Origin: Bacillus ndiopicus
Lineage (GTDB): Bacteria > Bacillota > Bacilli > Bacillales_A > Planococcaceae
Direction: 5' to 3'
Assembly (NCBI RefSeq): GCF_000612805.1
Contig: NZ_HG964408.1
Location: 186,001 to 250,000 of the forward strand
Length of the DNA stretch: 64,000 bases
The notes under the pieces were generated by a model. It saw nothing but the letters and a program-made list of their open reading frames with translations, had not been told where the DNA came from and ran no database searches. Position numbers and translations under genes: made by a program. Of this stretch, positions 28,659 through 37,404 are shown one piece after another (positions within the stretch are counted from its first letter, which is position 1; every line of letters begins with the position of its first letter).

Positions 28659-30083
28659 CTGTCAAAACTAGAAAAGCTTTGCAGAAAATATACAAACCTA
28701 CCAAAGGCAGATATTGCAAAGCTCCAGCAAATAGAAACTACACTGGCATATTATGCTGAATTGGCAGAATGCTATATGTTTATTGATTGTATGGTTGAGA
28801 AACAATCTCATGCTATCGTAGTAGCAGAAGCATTTCCTAAAAAACAAAATAATTTATATGAGCAATCCGTAATTGGCAAAATTGTTTTTGAAAGCTTCGA
28901 ACCAGCCGTATTTTCTGCTTTTAGAAAAGGGAAAAAGGCGTCTGTTTCAAGAGCAATTACACAGGAAGGGATTACGGTAGAGCAAAACGTTATACCTATT
29001 TTTAATGATAATGAGCAAGTGATTGCAGTATTGATTAAGGAAAAGCGGATGGAAGCGAAAGAGCAGAACAATGAAGTGGTTCAACAAATGCCATTTGCAT
29101 TGATTGAGCATATTGTAAAGCCTGATTTCCAACCAGTTCCTGTCGTTTCTGATTTGCTAGTAGAGTCTATTATTTTAACGAATCATGAAAATAAAGTGAT
29201 TTATACAAACCCTGCTGGTTATCGTTTTATATCAGAATTATCAGGGCGTGATTCTTTTGACAATATTGCATTAAATGAGGTTTTCCCATTTTTACAGGAA
29301 GTCTATGATAAAGACGACGATGTCTTTTTCTTAGAAATTACGATTGATGGGAAATCATTTATAGTTAAAAAAATTCCGATTCGCAATCAAAGTGAAAAGG
29401 TGACATTGCTTATCATTCACGATTTAACAGAGCTTAAATTGAAAGAAAATGAGCTACTGATGAAAACCTTCGCTATTCGAGAAATTCATCATCGTGTGAA
29501 AAACAATTTGCAAACGGTAACAAGCTTACTTCGTCTGCAAATGCGAAATGCTATATCAGCTTCGCACACGGCAGCCTTTCAAGAAGCATTAAATCGAATC
29601 TATAGCATTTCCTCGGTATATGAGCTTATACTAGAAAATGAGGATAACGCAGAAGAAAAGGTAGATGTTATCGCACTAGCAAAAAAAATTGGTGACAAAA
29701 TGATTGATACAGCAAATACAGCTAATGTTCAATTAAAGGTTCATCATAATAATTTACAGCTGTTTTGTCATTCTAAAAAAGCAGTATCGCTTGCACTCAT
29801 TATTTGTGAATTATTGCAGAACGCATTGAAATATGCTTTTATAGGTCGTCAAGAAGGTTTAATTAATATTCAATTTTACCAAAATGATTCGGTCATTTCG
29901 CTCCATATTTCCGACAACGGCGTTGGAATGCATGAAGCGAAGCCATCATTAGGTATGGAGATTGTTACGCGGCTAGTTGAATACGACCTAGCGGGTACTT
30001 TTACGATTATCCCTAGCGATAGAGGTACACATACTCAAGTTCAGTTCCCTGTATGTGAGGAGGTATTTGTTCTAAATGACTAG
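28659..30083 (+). CDS. eutW: EutW-type sensor histidine kinase (ethanolamine sensing)
   Basis: 474 aa if started at CTG 28659. The first conventional start (TTG 28761) would remove a conserved N-terminal segment (SKLEKLCRKYTNL ... AELAECYMFIDC) typical of PdtaS/EutW kinases. Upstream of it the frame is open only to a stop at 28641, with no ATG, GTG or TTG, whereas AGGGGG sits 8 nt before the CTG. Domains: N-terminal GAF-like sensor (about 1-150), PAS-like domain (about 165-260), HisKA_2 with the phospho-acceptor region EIHHRVKNNLQT (His pair about 277-278), and HATPase with QNALKYAF and DNGVGM. It phosphorylates EutV in response to ethanolamine. Its 3' end overlaps eutV by 8 nt. Confidence 0.88.
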   Translation: MSKLEKLCRKYTNLPKADIAKLQQIETTLAYYAELAECYMFIDCMVEKQSHAIVVAEAFPKKQNNLYEQSVIGKIVFESFEPAVFSAFRKGKKASVSRAITQEGITVEQNVIPIFNDNEQVIAVLIKEKRMEAKEQNNEVVQQMPFALIEHIVKPDFQPVPVVSDLLVESIILTNHENKVIYTNPAGYRFISELSGRDSFDNIALNEVFPFLQEVYDKDDDVFFLEITIDGKSFIVKKIPIRNQSEKVTLLIIHDLTELKLKENELLMKTFAIREIHHRVKNNLQTVTSLLRLQMRNAISASHTAAFQEALNRIYSISSVYELILENEDNAEEKVDVIALAKKIGDKMIDTANTANVQLKVHHNNLQLFCHSKKAVSLALIICELLQNALKYAFIGRQEGLINIQFYQNDSVISLHISDNGVGMHEAKPSLGMEIVTRLVEYDLAGTFTIIPSDRGTHTQVQFPVCEEVFVLND

Positions 30084-30651
30084 GAAAGTAATGATTGTTG
30101 AAGATGAATCGCTTATTGCAATTGATTTGCAGTTTATTTTAGAAGATAATGGCTACGAAGTTGTAGCGCATGCTAAAAATGGAGAAACCGCTATTGAATT
30201 AGCATATCTCCATAAGCCGCAGTTAATATTAATGGATATTAAAATGCCTAAACTAGACGGTTTAAAAGCTAGTAAAATTATTGAGCAGCAGTTTGGTATA
30301 CCTATTCTTTTTATCTCGGCTTATAGCGAAAAAGAGTTGTTATCATACATGAAGCAGGATAATGTACTTGGCTATGTAATGAAGCCTTTCTCAGAGAAAA
30401 ATGTACTACCAGCGTTGGAAGTCGCTTTTCATCAAATTGAGAAATTTGACCGTTTAAATGGCAAACTGCAACAAGTCCAAAATCAAATGGAAAAACGTAA
30501 AGTCATTGAGCGAGCAAAGGGGTTGCTCATGCAGCTAGAAAATATTAGCGAAGAAGAGGCTTACAAAAAAATTAGAGATGAGAGCATGCGGACGCAGCAG
30601 GAAATGGTGCATATCGCACAGCAAATTATCGGGTACCCAACAAGTAAATAG
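30076..30651 (+). CDS. eutV: EutV, ANTAR-domain antiterminator response regulator
   Basis: 191 aa. Receiver domain with acidic pocket VEDE and phospho-acceptor Asp54 in LILMDIK, then a coiled linker and a C-terminal ANTAR RNA-binding domain (VIERAKGLLMQLENISEEEAY). Phosphorylated EutV dimers bind dual hexaloop hairpins in eut mRNAs and prevent terminator formation. A terminator with an overlapping ANTAR-like hairpin lies directly after this gene and before eutH. GAGGAGG precedes the ATG by 12 nt inside eutW. Confidence 0.95.
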   Translation: MTRKVMIVEDESLIAIDLQFILEDNGYEVVAHAKNGETAIELAYLHKPQLILMDIKMPKLDGLKASKIIEQQFGIPILFISAYSEKELLSYMKQDNVLGYVMKPFSEKNVLPALEVAFHQIEKFDRLNGKLQQVQNQMEKRKVIERAKGLLMQLENISEEEAYKKIRDESMRTQQEMVHIAQQIIGYPTSK

Positions 30652-30652
30652 C

Positions 30653-30668
30653 TAAGCAAAGGCGCTTA
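30653..30668 (+). promoter_or_regulatory. ANTAR-type hexaloop hairpin (P2-like) overlapping the eutH terminator
   Basis: 5-bp stem TAAGC/GCTTA closes the hexaloop AAAGGC, with A at loop position 1 and G at position 4 as required for ANTAR recognition. Its 3' arm is part of the 5' arm of the terminator at 30658-30700, so the structures exclude each other. A matching P1 hairpin could not be found within about 50 nt upstream. Confidence 0.6.
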
Positions 30669-30700
30669 AAGAAAAGTATTTTCTTTAATGCGCCTTTTTT
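30658..30700 (+). terminator. Attenuator terminator in front of eutH
   Basis: GGCGC plus TTAAAGAAAA pair with TTTTCTTTAA and GCGCC around a GTA loop, followed by TTTTTT. Read-through is needed to express the metabolic eut genes, in line with EutV control. Confidence 0.9.
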
Positions 30701-30734
30701 ATATAGATAAAATAATAAAGGGGTGTATAAGTCT

Positions 30735-31967
30735 ATGGAAATGATAGGAACGGTTATCGTTTATATTATTATGATTTGTGCAGTTTTAGGAGCAATCGGT
30801 GCAATCCGAGATGCTGAGTATGGGATAGGGAAAGAGTTCATGAATGGTATACATACAGTAGGTCATATTTTCGTGCCTGCAGCAGGTATTATGGCATCCA
30901 TTCCATATTTAACTTGGTTTATTAGTAATTTTATTAGCCCGATATTTGAAATGATTGGTGCGGACCCAGCAATTGCTGCAACGACAATCTTAGCCTCTGA
31001 TATGGGTGGTTATCAGTTAGCAAATGCATTAAAAACATCATATGAAGGTTGGGTAATGGCATTAGTTGTCGGCTTTATGTCAGGAGCAACAATCGTGTTC
31101 TCTATTCCAATGGGACTTGCCATGTTAGACAAACGCGATCATAAATATATGGCATTAGGTATCATGGCTGGGGTTTTAACAATTCCGATTGGTGCATTTA
31201 TTTCTTCAATTATGATTGTGACATTTAATACGGAAGTTCGTGAAGTTATTAGTACGACAGAGGCGCCTGCATATGTCTTTGCAATTTCTGTTTTACAAAT
31301 TTTAATTAATCTATTACCGCTATTTATTTTTGTTATTTTAATTGCGTTAGGCTTAAAGCTTGTACCGAATGCGATGATTACAGGATTTATGTTATTCGGA
31401 CGCATCATGGATGCAGGTATTAAATTAGTTCTTGTATTCTCAATTGTCGAAATTTTCACGGGTCTTTTCTCAACAATTTTTGGCGCATGGGGCTTTGACC
31501 CAATTATGGCGGATGAAGCTGACCAATTCCGAGCATTAGAAACAGCTGGTTATATCGGTATTATGTTAGCCGGTGCCTTCCCGATGGTATATTTGATTCG
31601 TAAGTATGCAGCAAAGCCTCTAGAGTTGGTTGGTGGGAAATTAGGTTTATCATCAGCAGGAAGCGCAGGTCTTTTAGCGACAGTAGCCAATATTTTAGCG
31701 ATGTTTACACTTGTGCGTGATATGCCACCAAAAGATAAAGTAATCAATATCGCATTTGGCGTTTGTGCAGCCTTCTTATTAGGTGACCATTTATCGTTTA
31801 CGGCGAACTTCCAACCGACAATTATTTTACCAGTAATCGTTGGTAAGCTATTAGCTGGTATTATCGCTATTTTCCTAGCATACAAACTATCAGTACCAAC
31901 TGCTTTAAGATTAGAGCAGGAAGACCGTAAAGCTGGTATCATTAAAGAAAAAGAATACTTATCTTAA
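30735..31967 (+). CDS. eutH: EutH, ethanolamine permease
   Basis: 410 aa from ATG 30735 (AAGGGG 11 nt upstream; the GTG at 30723 overlaps that site). Ten or more hydrophobic segments and family blocks IGAIRDAEYGIGKEF, HIFVPAAGIMASIP and LASDMGGYQLA. EutH transports ethanolamine or assists its uptake across the cytoplasmic membrane, mattering most at low external ethanolamine. First structural gene after the EutV-controlled attenuator. Confidence 0.96.
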   Translation: MEMIGTVIVYIIMICAVLGAIGAIRDAEYGIGKEFMNGIHTVGHIFVPAAGIMASIPYLTWFISNFISPIFEMIGADPAIAATTILASDMGGYQLANALKTSYEGWVMALVVGFMSGATIVFSIPMGLAMLDKRDHKYMALGIMAGVLTIPIGAFISSIMIVTFNTEVREVISTTEAPAYVFAISVLQILINLLPLFIFVILIALGLKLVPNAMITGFMLFGRIMDAGIKLVLVFSIVEIFTGLFSTIFGAWGFDPIMADEADQFRALETAGYIGIMLAGAFPMVYLIRKYAAKPLELVGGKLGLSSAGSAGLLATVANILAMFTLVRDMPPKDKVINIAFGVCAAFLLGDHLSFTANFQPTIILPVIVGKLLAGIIAIFLAYKLSVPTALRLEQEDRKAGIIKEKEYLS

Positions 31968-32078
31968 TTTGATAGTTTCCCTAACTCTTGGTTGGGAAAT
32001 TAAACTCACATAAAATCAGGTAGTTATCATGCTTAAGCCGTGATTGACTAAATGTAAAAATAGTTAGGAGTGAATGGT

Positions 32079-32420
32079 GTGAGCGAGGAGAAAAAACGAT
32101 TTATACAGGAATTTGTTCCTGGAAAACAGTTAACATTAAGTCATTTAATTGCGAACCCAGATCCTGATATGTTTCAAAAACTGGGCATACAGGAAGCTGG
32201 AGCTTTGGGGATTATGACTTGTACACCAAGTGAAACAGTTATTATTGCAGGAGATTTGGCAACGAAATCTGCGAATGTACGTCTAGGTTTCCTAGATCGT
32301 TTTACAGGTAGTCTTGTCATTGTTGGAAGCGTGTCAGAAGTTGAAATGGCGATGATTGAAATCAATCGATTTTTATCTGAAAAATTAGGCTACACACCAT
32401 CACAAATAACGAAATCATAG
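32079..32420 (+). CDS. eutS: EutS, BMC-domain microcompartment shell protein
   Basis: 113 aa from GTG 32079, with AGGAG 8 nt upstream; the GTG at 32070 overlaps that site. BMC fold with PGKQLTLSHLIANPD and EAGALGIMTCTPSETVIIAGD. EutS is a circularly permuted BMC-H hexamer, known to be bent, and contributes facets or edges. The 111-nt gap after eutH contains a TTTCCC/GGGAAA hairpin (about 31976-31999) without a good T tract. Confidence 0.94.
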   Translation: MSEEKKRFIQEFVPGKQLTLSHLIANPDPDMFQKLGIQEAGALGIMTCTPSETVIIAGDLATKSANVRLGFLDRFTGSLVIVGSVSEVEMAMIEINRFLSEKLGYTPSQITKS

Positions 32421-32430
32421 GAGTGCCAAT

Positions 32431-32931
32431 ATGAAAAATCGCGTAATGATCATAGGTGGCGTTCAGGCTGGAAAATCGACGTTGATGAATGCTTTATTAG
32501 GTAAGAACAGCTCAGCAAATAAAACACAAGCGCTCGTCTATGAGGATTGGATTGTAGATACGCCAGGGGAATATATTGAAAACCCGATGTATTACAGAAA
32601 CATTATGGCAACATCGTTGGAAGTAACGCATGTCATCTATTTACAGGATGCGACATCTGCCAGAAGTGTATTTCCACCCCAATTTAGCTTAGGTATTCCT
32701 AAAATACAAATTGGTGTCATTACAAAAATTGACCATCCACAGGCTGATGTTGAACGAGCAGCAAGCTTATTAAAAAATGTGATGATGCGTGGGCCTATTG
32801 TGAAAACATCAGCGCTTGAAAAACGTGGGACGGAATTCATAGCACCGCTCATTGAATTAAACGATATAGCCGCAATTAAACAATTTGTTTTAGAAAGTGC
32901 AAGTCCTTATCTCGAATATTGCGAGCCATGA
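32431..32931 (+). CDS. eutP: EutP, GTPase-like protein/acetate kinase of the EUT system
   Basis: 166 aa. Ras-like P loop GGVQAGKST, DTPGE and the NKxD-type motif TKID are present. The EutP/PduV family is thought to act at the microcompartment, and a EutP has been reported to have acetate kinase activity; here it could convert the acetyl phosphate made by PduL to acetate and ATP. GGAGTG lies 8 nt before the ATG; starts 10 nt after eutS. Confidence 0.93.
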   Translation: MKNRVMIIGGVQAGKSTLMNALLGKNSSANKTQALVYEDWIVDTPGEYIENPMYYRNIMATSLEVTHVIYLQDATSARSVFPPQFSLGIPKIQIGVITKIDHPQADVERAASLLKNVMMRGPIVKTSALEKRGTEFIAPLIELNDIAAIKQFVLESASPYLEYCEP

Positions 32932-32948
32932 ATGGAGGGAAGGGTGCA

Positions 32949-34373
32949 TTGACAACTGAAGAAATTTTGAGTGCAGGAATCGATATTGGTACGAGTACAA
33001 CAAAAATGGTTGTTAGCCGCTTCTTATTACGCAACGTAGCAGGCTTAACCCATGTACCACGTATTGAAATTATTGAGAAAAAATTAGTACATCAAAGTCC
33101 AATTATTAAAACACCCTTTAAAAGCAAAGATGTTATTGATATGGAAAAGATTGAGCAATTTATTTTTGAACAATATCAATTAGCAAATATTTTGCCAGAA
33201 AACATTTCTACTGGCGCAATTATTATTACAGGTGAATCTGCGACAAAGCACAATGCAAGCGAAGTAGTACATACTATTTCAAACAGCGCAGGGAATTTCC
33301 TAGTAGCTACTGCTGGACCTGATTTAGAAGGCATTATTGCTGCAAAGGGCTCTGGCACTGTCCAGCAATCAAAGCAAACGGGGAAAGTAATAGCCAATAT
33401 CGATATTGGAGGAGGCACAGCAAATATTGCAGTCGTGCAATTTGGCGAAATAATAGGCACTTGTACGCTGCATATTGGTGGACGATTAATTGAGTTCCAA
33501 AACGGTGTCATCCACTCCATATCACCACCACTGGAACGCTTAATGCAACGCTGGGACAACCCTTTAAAAATTGGTGATGCGGCTAATGACCCACGCATTG
33601 CAAAATGTATAGAGGAAATGGTGACGCTGCTTGCGAATGTACTGAGCGGTCAATTACAGGATGAGTATCACCCATTACTATTAGGGCACTTGCCGAATTG
33701 GTTTAAGCAAGTAGACGCTGTCGTTTTCTCTGGTGGTGTAGCAGCTTGTATTTACGAGGACAACTGCTCAATGCGCCAATATGATGATATCGGTGAAAGG
33801 CTGGCGAAAGCACTGCAACAGCATGATGCGCTACAATCGTTTTTATGGATAAAACCAGAAGAAACTGCGCGAGCTACTGTTACAGGAGCCGGTACACAAA
33901 CAACCGATATTAGCGGTGCAACAATTCAAGTAGACGCACAAGCTTTACCGTTGAAAAATGTTCCTGTTTTTCAATGCAATATGAATGCTTCAATGGCAGA
34001 TGTTCATCGCATTGTTGCAAATGCAGTTGCACAGGCCAACACATTATTTTCAGTGCAAGAAAATCCTGTACCCTTTGCTCTGTATTTTAGTCAGCTACCA
34101 TACTTAAGCTTTCAAGATGTACATGAGCTATGCCAAGTTATTTTGCAGCAGTTCACCTTGAATAGTAGAAGTAACATACCGATTATATTAATTATTCAAT
34201 CGGATTATGCCAAGGTAATTGGGCAAACAATTCAATCCATCAACAATGAAATTCAAATTATTTGCATTGATCAAATTAAGGTAGAAACAGGTGATTATAT
34301 CGACATAGGGGAAGTACTTCCGTCCGGAGTAGTACCCGTTGTTGTAAAAACACTTGCATTCCACTCACAGTAA
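32949..34373 (+). CDS. eutA: EutA, ethanolamine ammonia-lyase reactivating factor
   Basis: 474 aa from TTG 32949 (GGAGGG 9 nt upstream), giving the expected start before EEILSAGIDIGTSTTKMV; the ORF could be extended to 32919 but that overlaps eutP. Actin/Hsp70-like ATPase folds with GIDIGTSTT and ANIDIGGGTANIAV. EutA exchanges damaged cobalamin bound to EutBC for intact adenosylcobalamin using ATP. It directly precedes eutB. Confidence 0.95.
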   Translation: MTTEEILSAGIDIGTSTTKMVVSRFLLRNVAGLTHVPRIEIIEKKLVHQSPIIKTPFKSKDVIDMEKIEQFIFEQYQLANILPENISTGAIIITGESATKHNASEVVHTISNSAGNFLVATAGPDLEGIIAAKGSGTVQQSKQTGKVIANIDIGGGTANIAVVQFGEIIGTCTLHIGGRLIEFQNGVIHSISPPLERLMQRWDNPLKIGDAANDPRIAKCIEEMVTLLANVLSGQLQDEYHPLLLGHLPNWFKQVDAVVFSGGVAACIYEDNCSMRQYDDIGERLAKALQQHDALQSFLWIKPEETARATVTGAGTQTTDISGATIQVDAQALPLKNVPVFQCNMNASMADVHRIVANAVAQANTLFSVQENPVPFALYFSQLPYLSFQDVHELCQVILQQFTLNSRSNIPIILIIQSDYAKVIGQTIQSINNEIQIICIDQIKVETGDYIDIGEVLPSGVVPVVVKTLAFHSQ

Positions 34374-34385
34374 AGGAGGATGAAC

Positions 34386-35747
34386 GTGAATTTATCAGTT
34401 ATATTGGGTGGAGAAAAATATAATTTTAAATCGCTTAAAGATGTCATGGCGAAAGCGAATGAAGAAAAATCAGGCGATCGCCTTGCAGGAATTGCTGCTG
34501 AAACAGTGCAGGAGCGCATTGCAGCAAAGGCTGTATTAAGCGAATTATTAGTAAAGGATATTCGCGAAAACCCACTTATTCCAGAAGATGATGAAGTATC
34601 TCGCATCATCGAGCAAGATGTCAACGAACAAATTTACGGAGAAATTAAAAATTGGAGTATCGAAGAACTACGTGAATACATTTTGTCAAATAGTACAGGT
34701 GACCGAGAGCTTAAGCGACTTAGCAAAGGTATGAACTCCGAAATTATCGCAGCTGTCACAAAGCTAATGTCAAATTTAGATCTTGTGCATGCAGCGAATA
34801 AAGTTGAAGTTTTATCAACATGTAATATTACAATCGGACAAAAAGGAACATTATCTTCACGACTACAGCCGAACCATCCAACCGATAATATTGATGGGAT
34901 TATCGCTTCATTAAAAGAAGGCTTGTCTTATGGAATTGGTGATGCAGTTATCGGGATCAATCCAGTAGATGATTCAGTTGAAAGCGTGAAAAGGGTGTTA
35001 CATGCAACTAAAAACTTTATTAATGAATGGAATATTCCAACGCAAAACTGTGTACTAGCACATATTACGACACAAATGAAGGCAATTCAGCAAGGTGCGC
35101 CAGCAGATATGATTTTCCAAAGTATCGCAGGAACTGAAATTGCGAACCGTTCATTCGGTATTTCGGCTGATTTAATCCGTGAAGCTGAAGAGTTAATTAA
35201 AAAACAGGGCACAGGCACTGGTCCAAATTTATTTTACTTTGAAACAGGGCAAGGCTCTGAGCTATCAGCGGAAGCGCATTACGGTGTTGACCAGCTAACG
35301 CTTGAATCACGTAACTACGGCTTTGCAAGACATTTTAATCCATACATCGTTAATACCGTTGTAGGATTTATCGGTCCAGAGTATTTATACAATAATAAGC
35401 AAGTAATTCGCGCTGGTCTTGAAGATCATTTTATGGGTAAAATGCACTGCCTTCCTATGGGGGTAGATATTTGCTATACGAACCATATTAAAGCGGATCA
35501 AAATGATATCGAAGATTTAGGTGTGCTGTTAACTGCTGCTGGCGTAAACTTCATTATCGCTGCTCCAATGGGAGACGATGTCATGCTGAATTATCAATCT
35601 ATGAGCTATCATGATGTAGCGACATTGCTGCAAACTTTAGGAAAAACACCAGCACCAGCCTATTTAGCTTGGCTAGAAAAAATGGGCATTTATGAAAACG
35701 GTCGTCTTTCTTCGAGAGCAGGCGATTTATCGCTGTTTGAAAGGTAG
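34386..35747 (+). CDS. eutB: Ethanolamine ammonia-lyase large subunit EutB
   Basis: 453 aa from GTG 34386 (GGAGG then 6 nt); the ATG at 34380 touches the ribosome site. TIM-barrel catalytic subunit with GDRLAGIAA, CNITIGQKGT, SRLQPNHPTDN, ETGQGSELSA and MGVDICYTNHI, all strongly conserved in the family. With EutC it converts ethanolamine to acetaldehyde and ammonia by an adenosylcobalamin radical mechanism inside the microcompartment. Confidence 0.98.
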   Translation: MNLSVILGGEKYNFKSLKDVMAKANEEKSGDRLAGIAAETVQERIAAKAVLSELLVKDIRENPLIPEDDEVSRIIEQDVNEQIYGEIKNWSIEELREYILSNSTGDRELKRLSKGMNSEIIAAVTKLMSNLDLVHAANKVEVLSTCNITIGQKGTLSSRLQPNHPTDNIDGIIASLKEGLSYGIGDAVIGINPVDDSVESVKRVLHATKNFINEWNIPTQNCVLAHITTQMKAIQQGAPADMIFQSIAGTEIANRSFGISADLIREAEELIKKQGTGTGPNLFYFETGQGSELSAEAHYGVDQLTLESRNYGFARHFNPYIVNTVVGFIGPEYLYNNKQVIRAGLEDHFMGKMHCLPMGVDICYTNHIKADQNDIEDLGVLLTAAGVNFIIAAPMGDDVMLNYQSMSYHDVATLLQTLGKTPAPAYLAWLEKMGIYENGRLSSRAGDLSLFER

Positions 35748-35756
35748 GTGGATCAC

Positions 35757-36725
35757 TTGAATGAAGAATTAGTAGCCAAAATTACGCAATTAGTTATGGA
35801 AAAAATGAATGGCAATACAGAGCCGCAACAAGTAGCTGAGGTGCAACAAAACAATAGCACATTGAAAATTCTTGAAACGCCAGAAACATCACCAACTGAC
35901 GGATCCAACACTTTAATAAAGCTGTATAACAATGCTCCGTCAAGAGAGCCAATCAATTATGATGCGCCAGCTTATACAAATACTCAGGCAAAGCCCTTCC
36001 AATTTGAAGTGGATAGCCCTTCAGAAAGTGTACAAGCAGCACGTAAAAATACACCAGCAAGAATCGGTGTTGGCAGAGCTGGAACAAGACCTAAAACAAA
36101 AACATGGTTAAAATTCCGACTGGATCATGCAGCGGCAGTTGATGCTGTTTATGGTGAAGTATCTGAAGAGCTGTTACAAAAATTAAATGTTGCAACAGTA
36201 ACTACTAGAGTAACAGATAAAGAAGAATATATAACACGACCAGATTTAGGGCGTCGATTATCAGATGAATCAAAGGAATTTATTCAAGCGAATTGTAAAA
36301 GCAATCCGCAAGTGCAAATTATTATTTCTAACGGCTTAAGCGCAAGCGCTATCGAAGAAAACATTATGGATGTTTATTTATCATTACAGCAAAGCTTAAG
36401 TAATCTGAATATCGAAATCGGTACAACGTTCTATATTGATAAAGGGCGTGTTGCACTAATGGACGAAATTGGTGAAATCCTACAGCCTGAAGTAATTGTT
36501 TACTTAATTGGAGAGCGCCCAGGGCTTGTTTCTGCTGAATCAATGAGTGCTTATTTATGCTACAAGCCACGAATTGGCACAGTAGAAGCAGAGCGTATGG
36601 TAATTTCTAATATCCATAAAGGCGGTATCCCACCATTAGAGGCAGGCGCTTATTTAGGAACAGTCGTACAAAGAATTTTACAACACAAGGCGAGCGGTGT
36701 TGCACTTGTGGAGAAAGAAAGCTAG
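35757..36725 (+). CDS. eutC: Ethanolamine ammonia-lyase small subunit EutC, with N-terminal encapsulation peptide
   Basis: 322 aa from TTG 35757 (an alternative GTG lies at 35748), longer than the roughly 295 aa enterobacterial form. The core starts near ARIGVGRAGTRPKT and includes IGERPGLVSAESMSAY and GGIPPLEAGAYLG, parts of the cobalamin-binding surface. The first residues NEELVAKITQLVMEKM form an amphipathic helix followed by a flexible Pro/Gln/Asn linker of about 90 residues, the layout of a shell-targeting peptide. It directly follows eutB. Confidence 0.95.
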   Translation: MNEELVAKITQLVMEKMNGNTEPQQVAEVQQNNSTLKILETPETSPTDGSNTLIKLYNNAPSREPINYDAPAYTNTQAKPFQFEVDSPSESVQAARKNTPARIGVGRAGTRPKTKTWLKFRLDHAAAVDAVYGEVSEELLQKLNVATVTTRVTDKEEYITRPDLGRRLSDESKEFIQANCKSNPQVQIIISNGLSASAIEENIMDVYLSLQQSLSNLNIEIGTTFYIDKGRVALMDEIGEILQPEVIVYLIGERPGLVSAESMSAYLCYKPRIGTVEAERMVISNIHKGGIPPLEAGAYLGTVVQRILQHKASGVALVEKES

Positions 36726-36737
36726 GAGGGCAATAAC

Positions 36738-37388
36738 ATGAATCCTCAAAAAATAATGGCTGAAATTTTGGCAATGCAAATTATTCCGCGCGTGAATAAT
36801 GAGCTTGCTGAACAGCTGTCATTAAAGCCACATCATAATAGCTTAGGGCTAGTTACATTAACAATTGATGATGTGGGCTACGTGGCATTTGATGAAGCTA
36901 CAAAAAAAGCGGATGTTGATGTTGTTTACGCGAAAAGCTTTTACGCAGGAGCAGCACATGCTTCTGGCCCATTATCTGGGGAAGTTATTGGCATTATTGC
37001 TGGTAGCTCACCTGATGAAGTGCGAAGCGGTCTAGAGGCAATTCAGCAAAAGGTGGAGTTCGACACTTATTTTGAAGCAATTCTTCAAAATGAAGGTCAC
37101 GCACTATTTGCACATACTGTTGCAAGCTGTGGCACATATCTTGCTGAACAGGCTGGGGTTAAGGTTGGTACAGCACTTGCTTACTTAATTGCTCCACCTC
37201 TTGAAGCAGTTGTAGGGCTTGATGCAGCTTTAAAGGCAGCAGATGTCGAGCTAAAAGTATTCTATGGCCCTCCATCTGAAACGAACTTTGGAGGCGGGCT
37301 ATTAAGTGGCTCACAATCATCCTGTCAAGCAGCTGCGGATGCATTCAGAGAAGCAATCGCCAACTTGGCAAGAAATCCAATAAGCTAG
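36738..37388 (+). CDS. eutL: EutL, trimeric tandem-BMC shell protein
   Basis: 216 aa with two BMC modules (BMC-T). Blocks LGLVTLTIDDVGYVAFDEATK and SGPLSGEVIGIIAGSSPDEV match EutL. EutL trimers form a shell facet tile with a gated central pore and small ethanolamine-binding pores, implicated in metabolite passage. AGGAGG 9 nt before ATG; 12 nt after eutC. Confidence 0.95.
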   Translation: MNPQKIMAEILAMQIIPRVNNELAEQLSLKPHHNSLGLVTLTIDDVGYVAFDEATKKADVDVVYAKSFYAGAAHASGPLSGEVIGIIAGSSPDEVRSGLEAIQQKVEFDTYFEAILQNEGHALFAHTVASCGTYLAEQAGVKVGTALAYLIAPPLEAVVGLDAALKAADVELKVFYGPPSETNFGGGLLSGSQSSCQAAADAFREAIANLARNPIS

Positions 37389-37404
37389 AAAGGAGGCGAC
37401 GCAA

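Noticed and set aside
31976..31999. TTTCCC/GGGAAA hairpin before eutS as a second EutV-controlled terminator
   Set aside because: No T tract and no hexaloop with A1/G4 could be found, so ANTAR regulation here is not supported.
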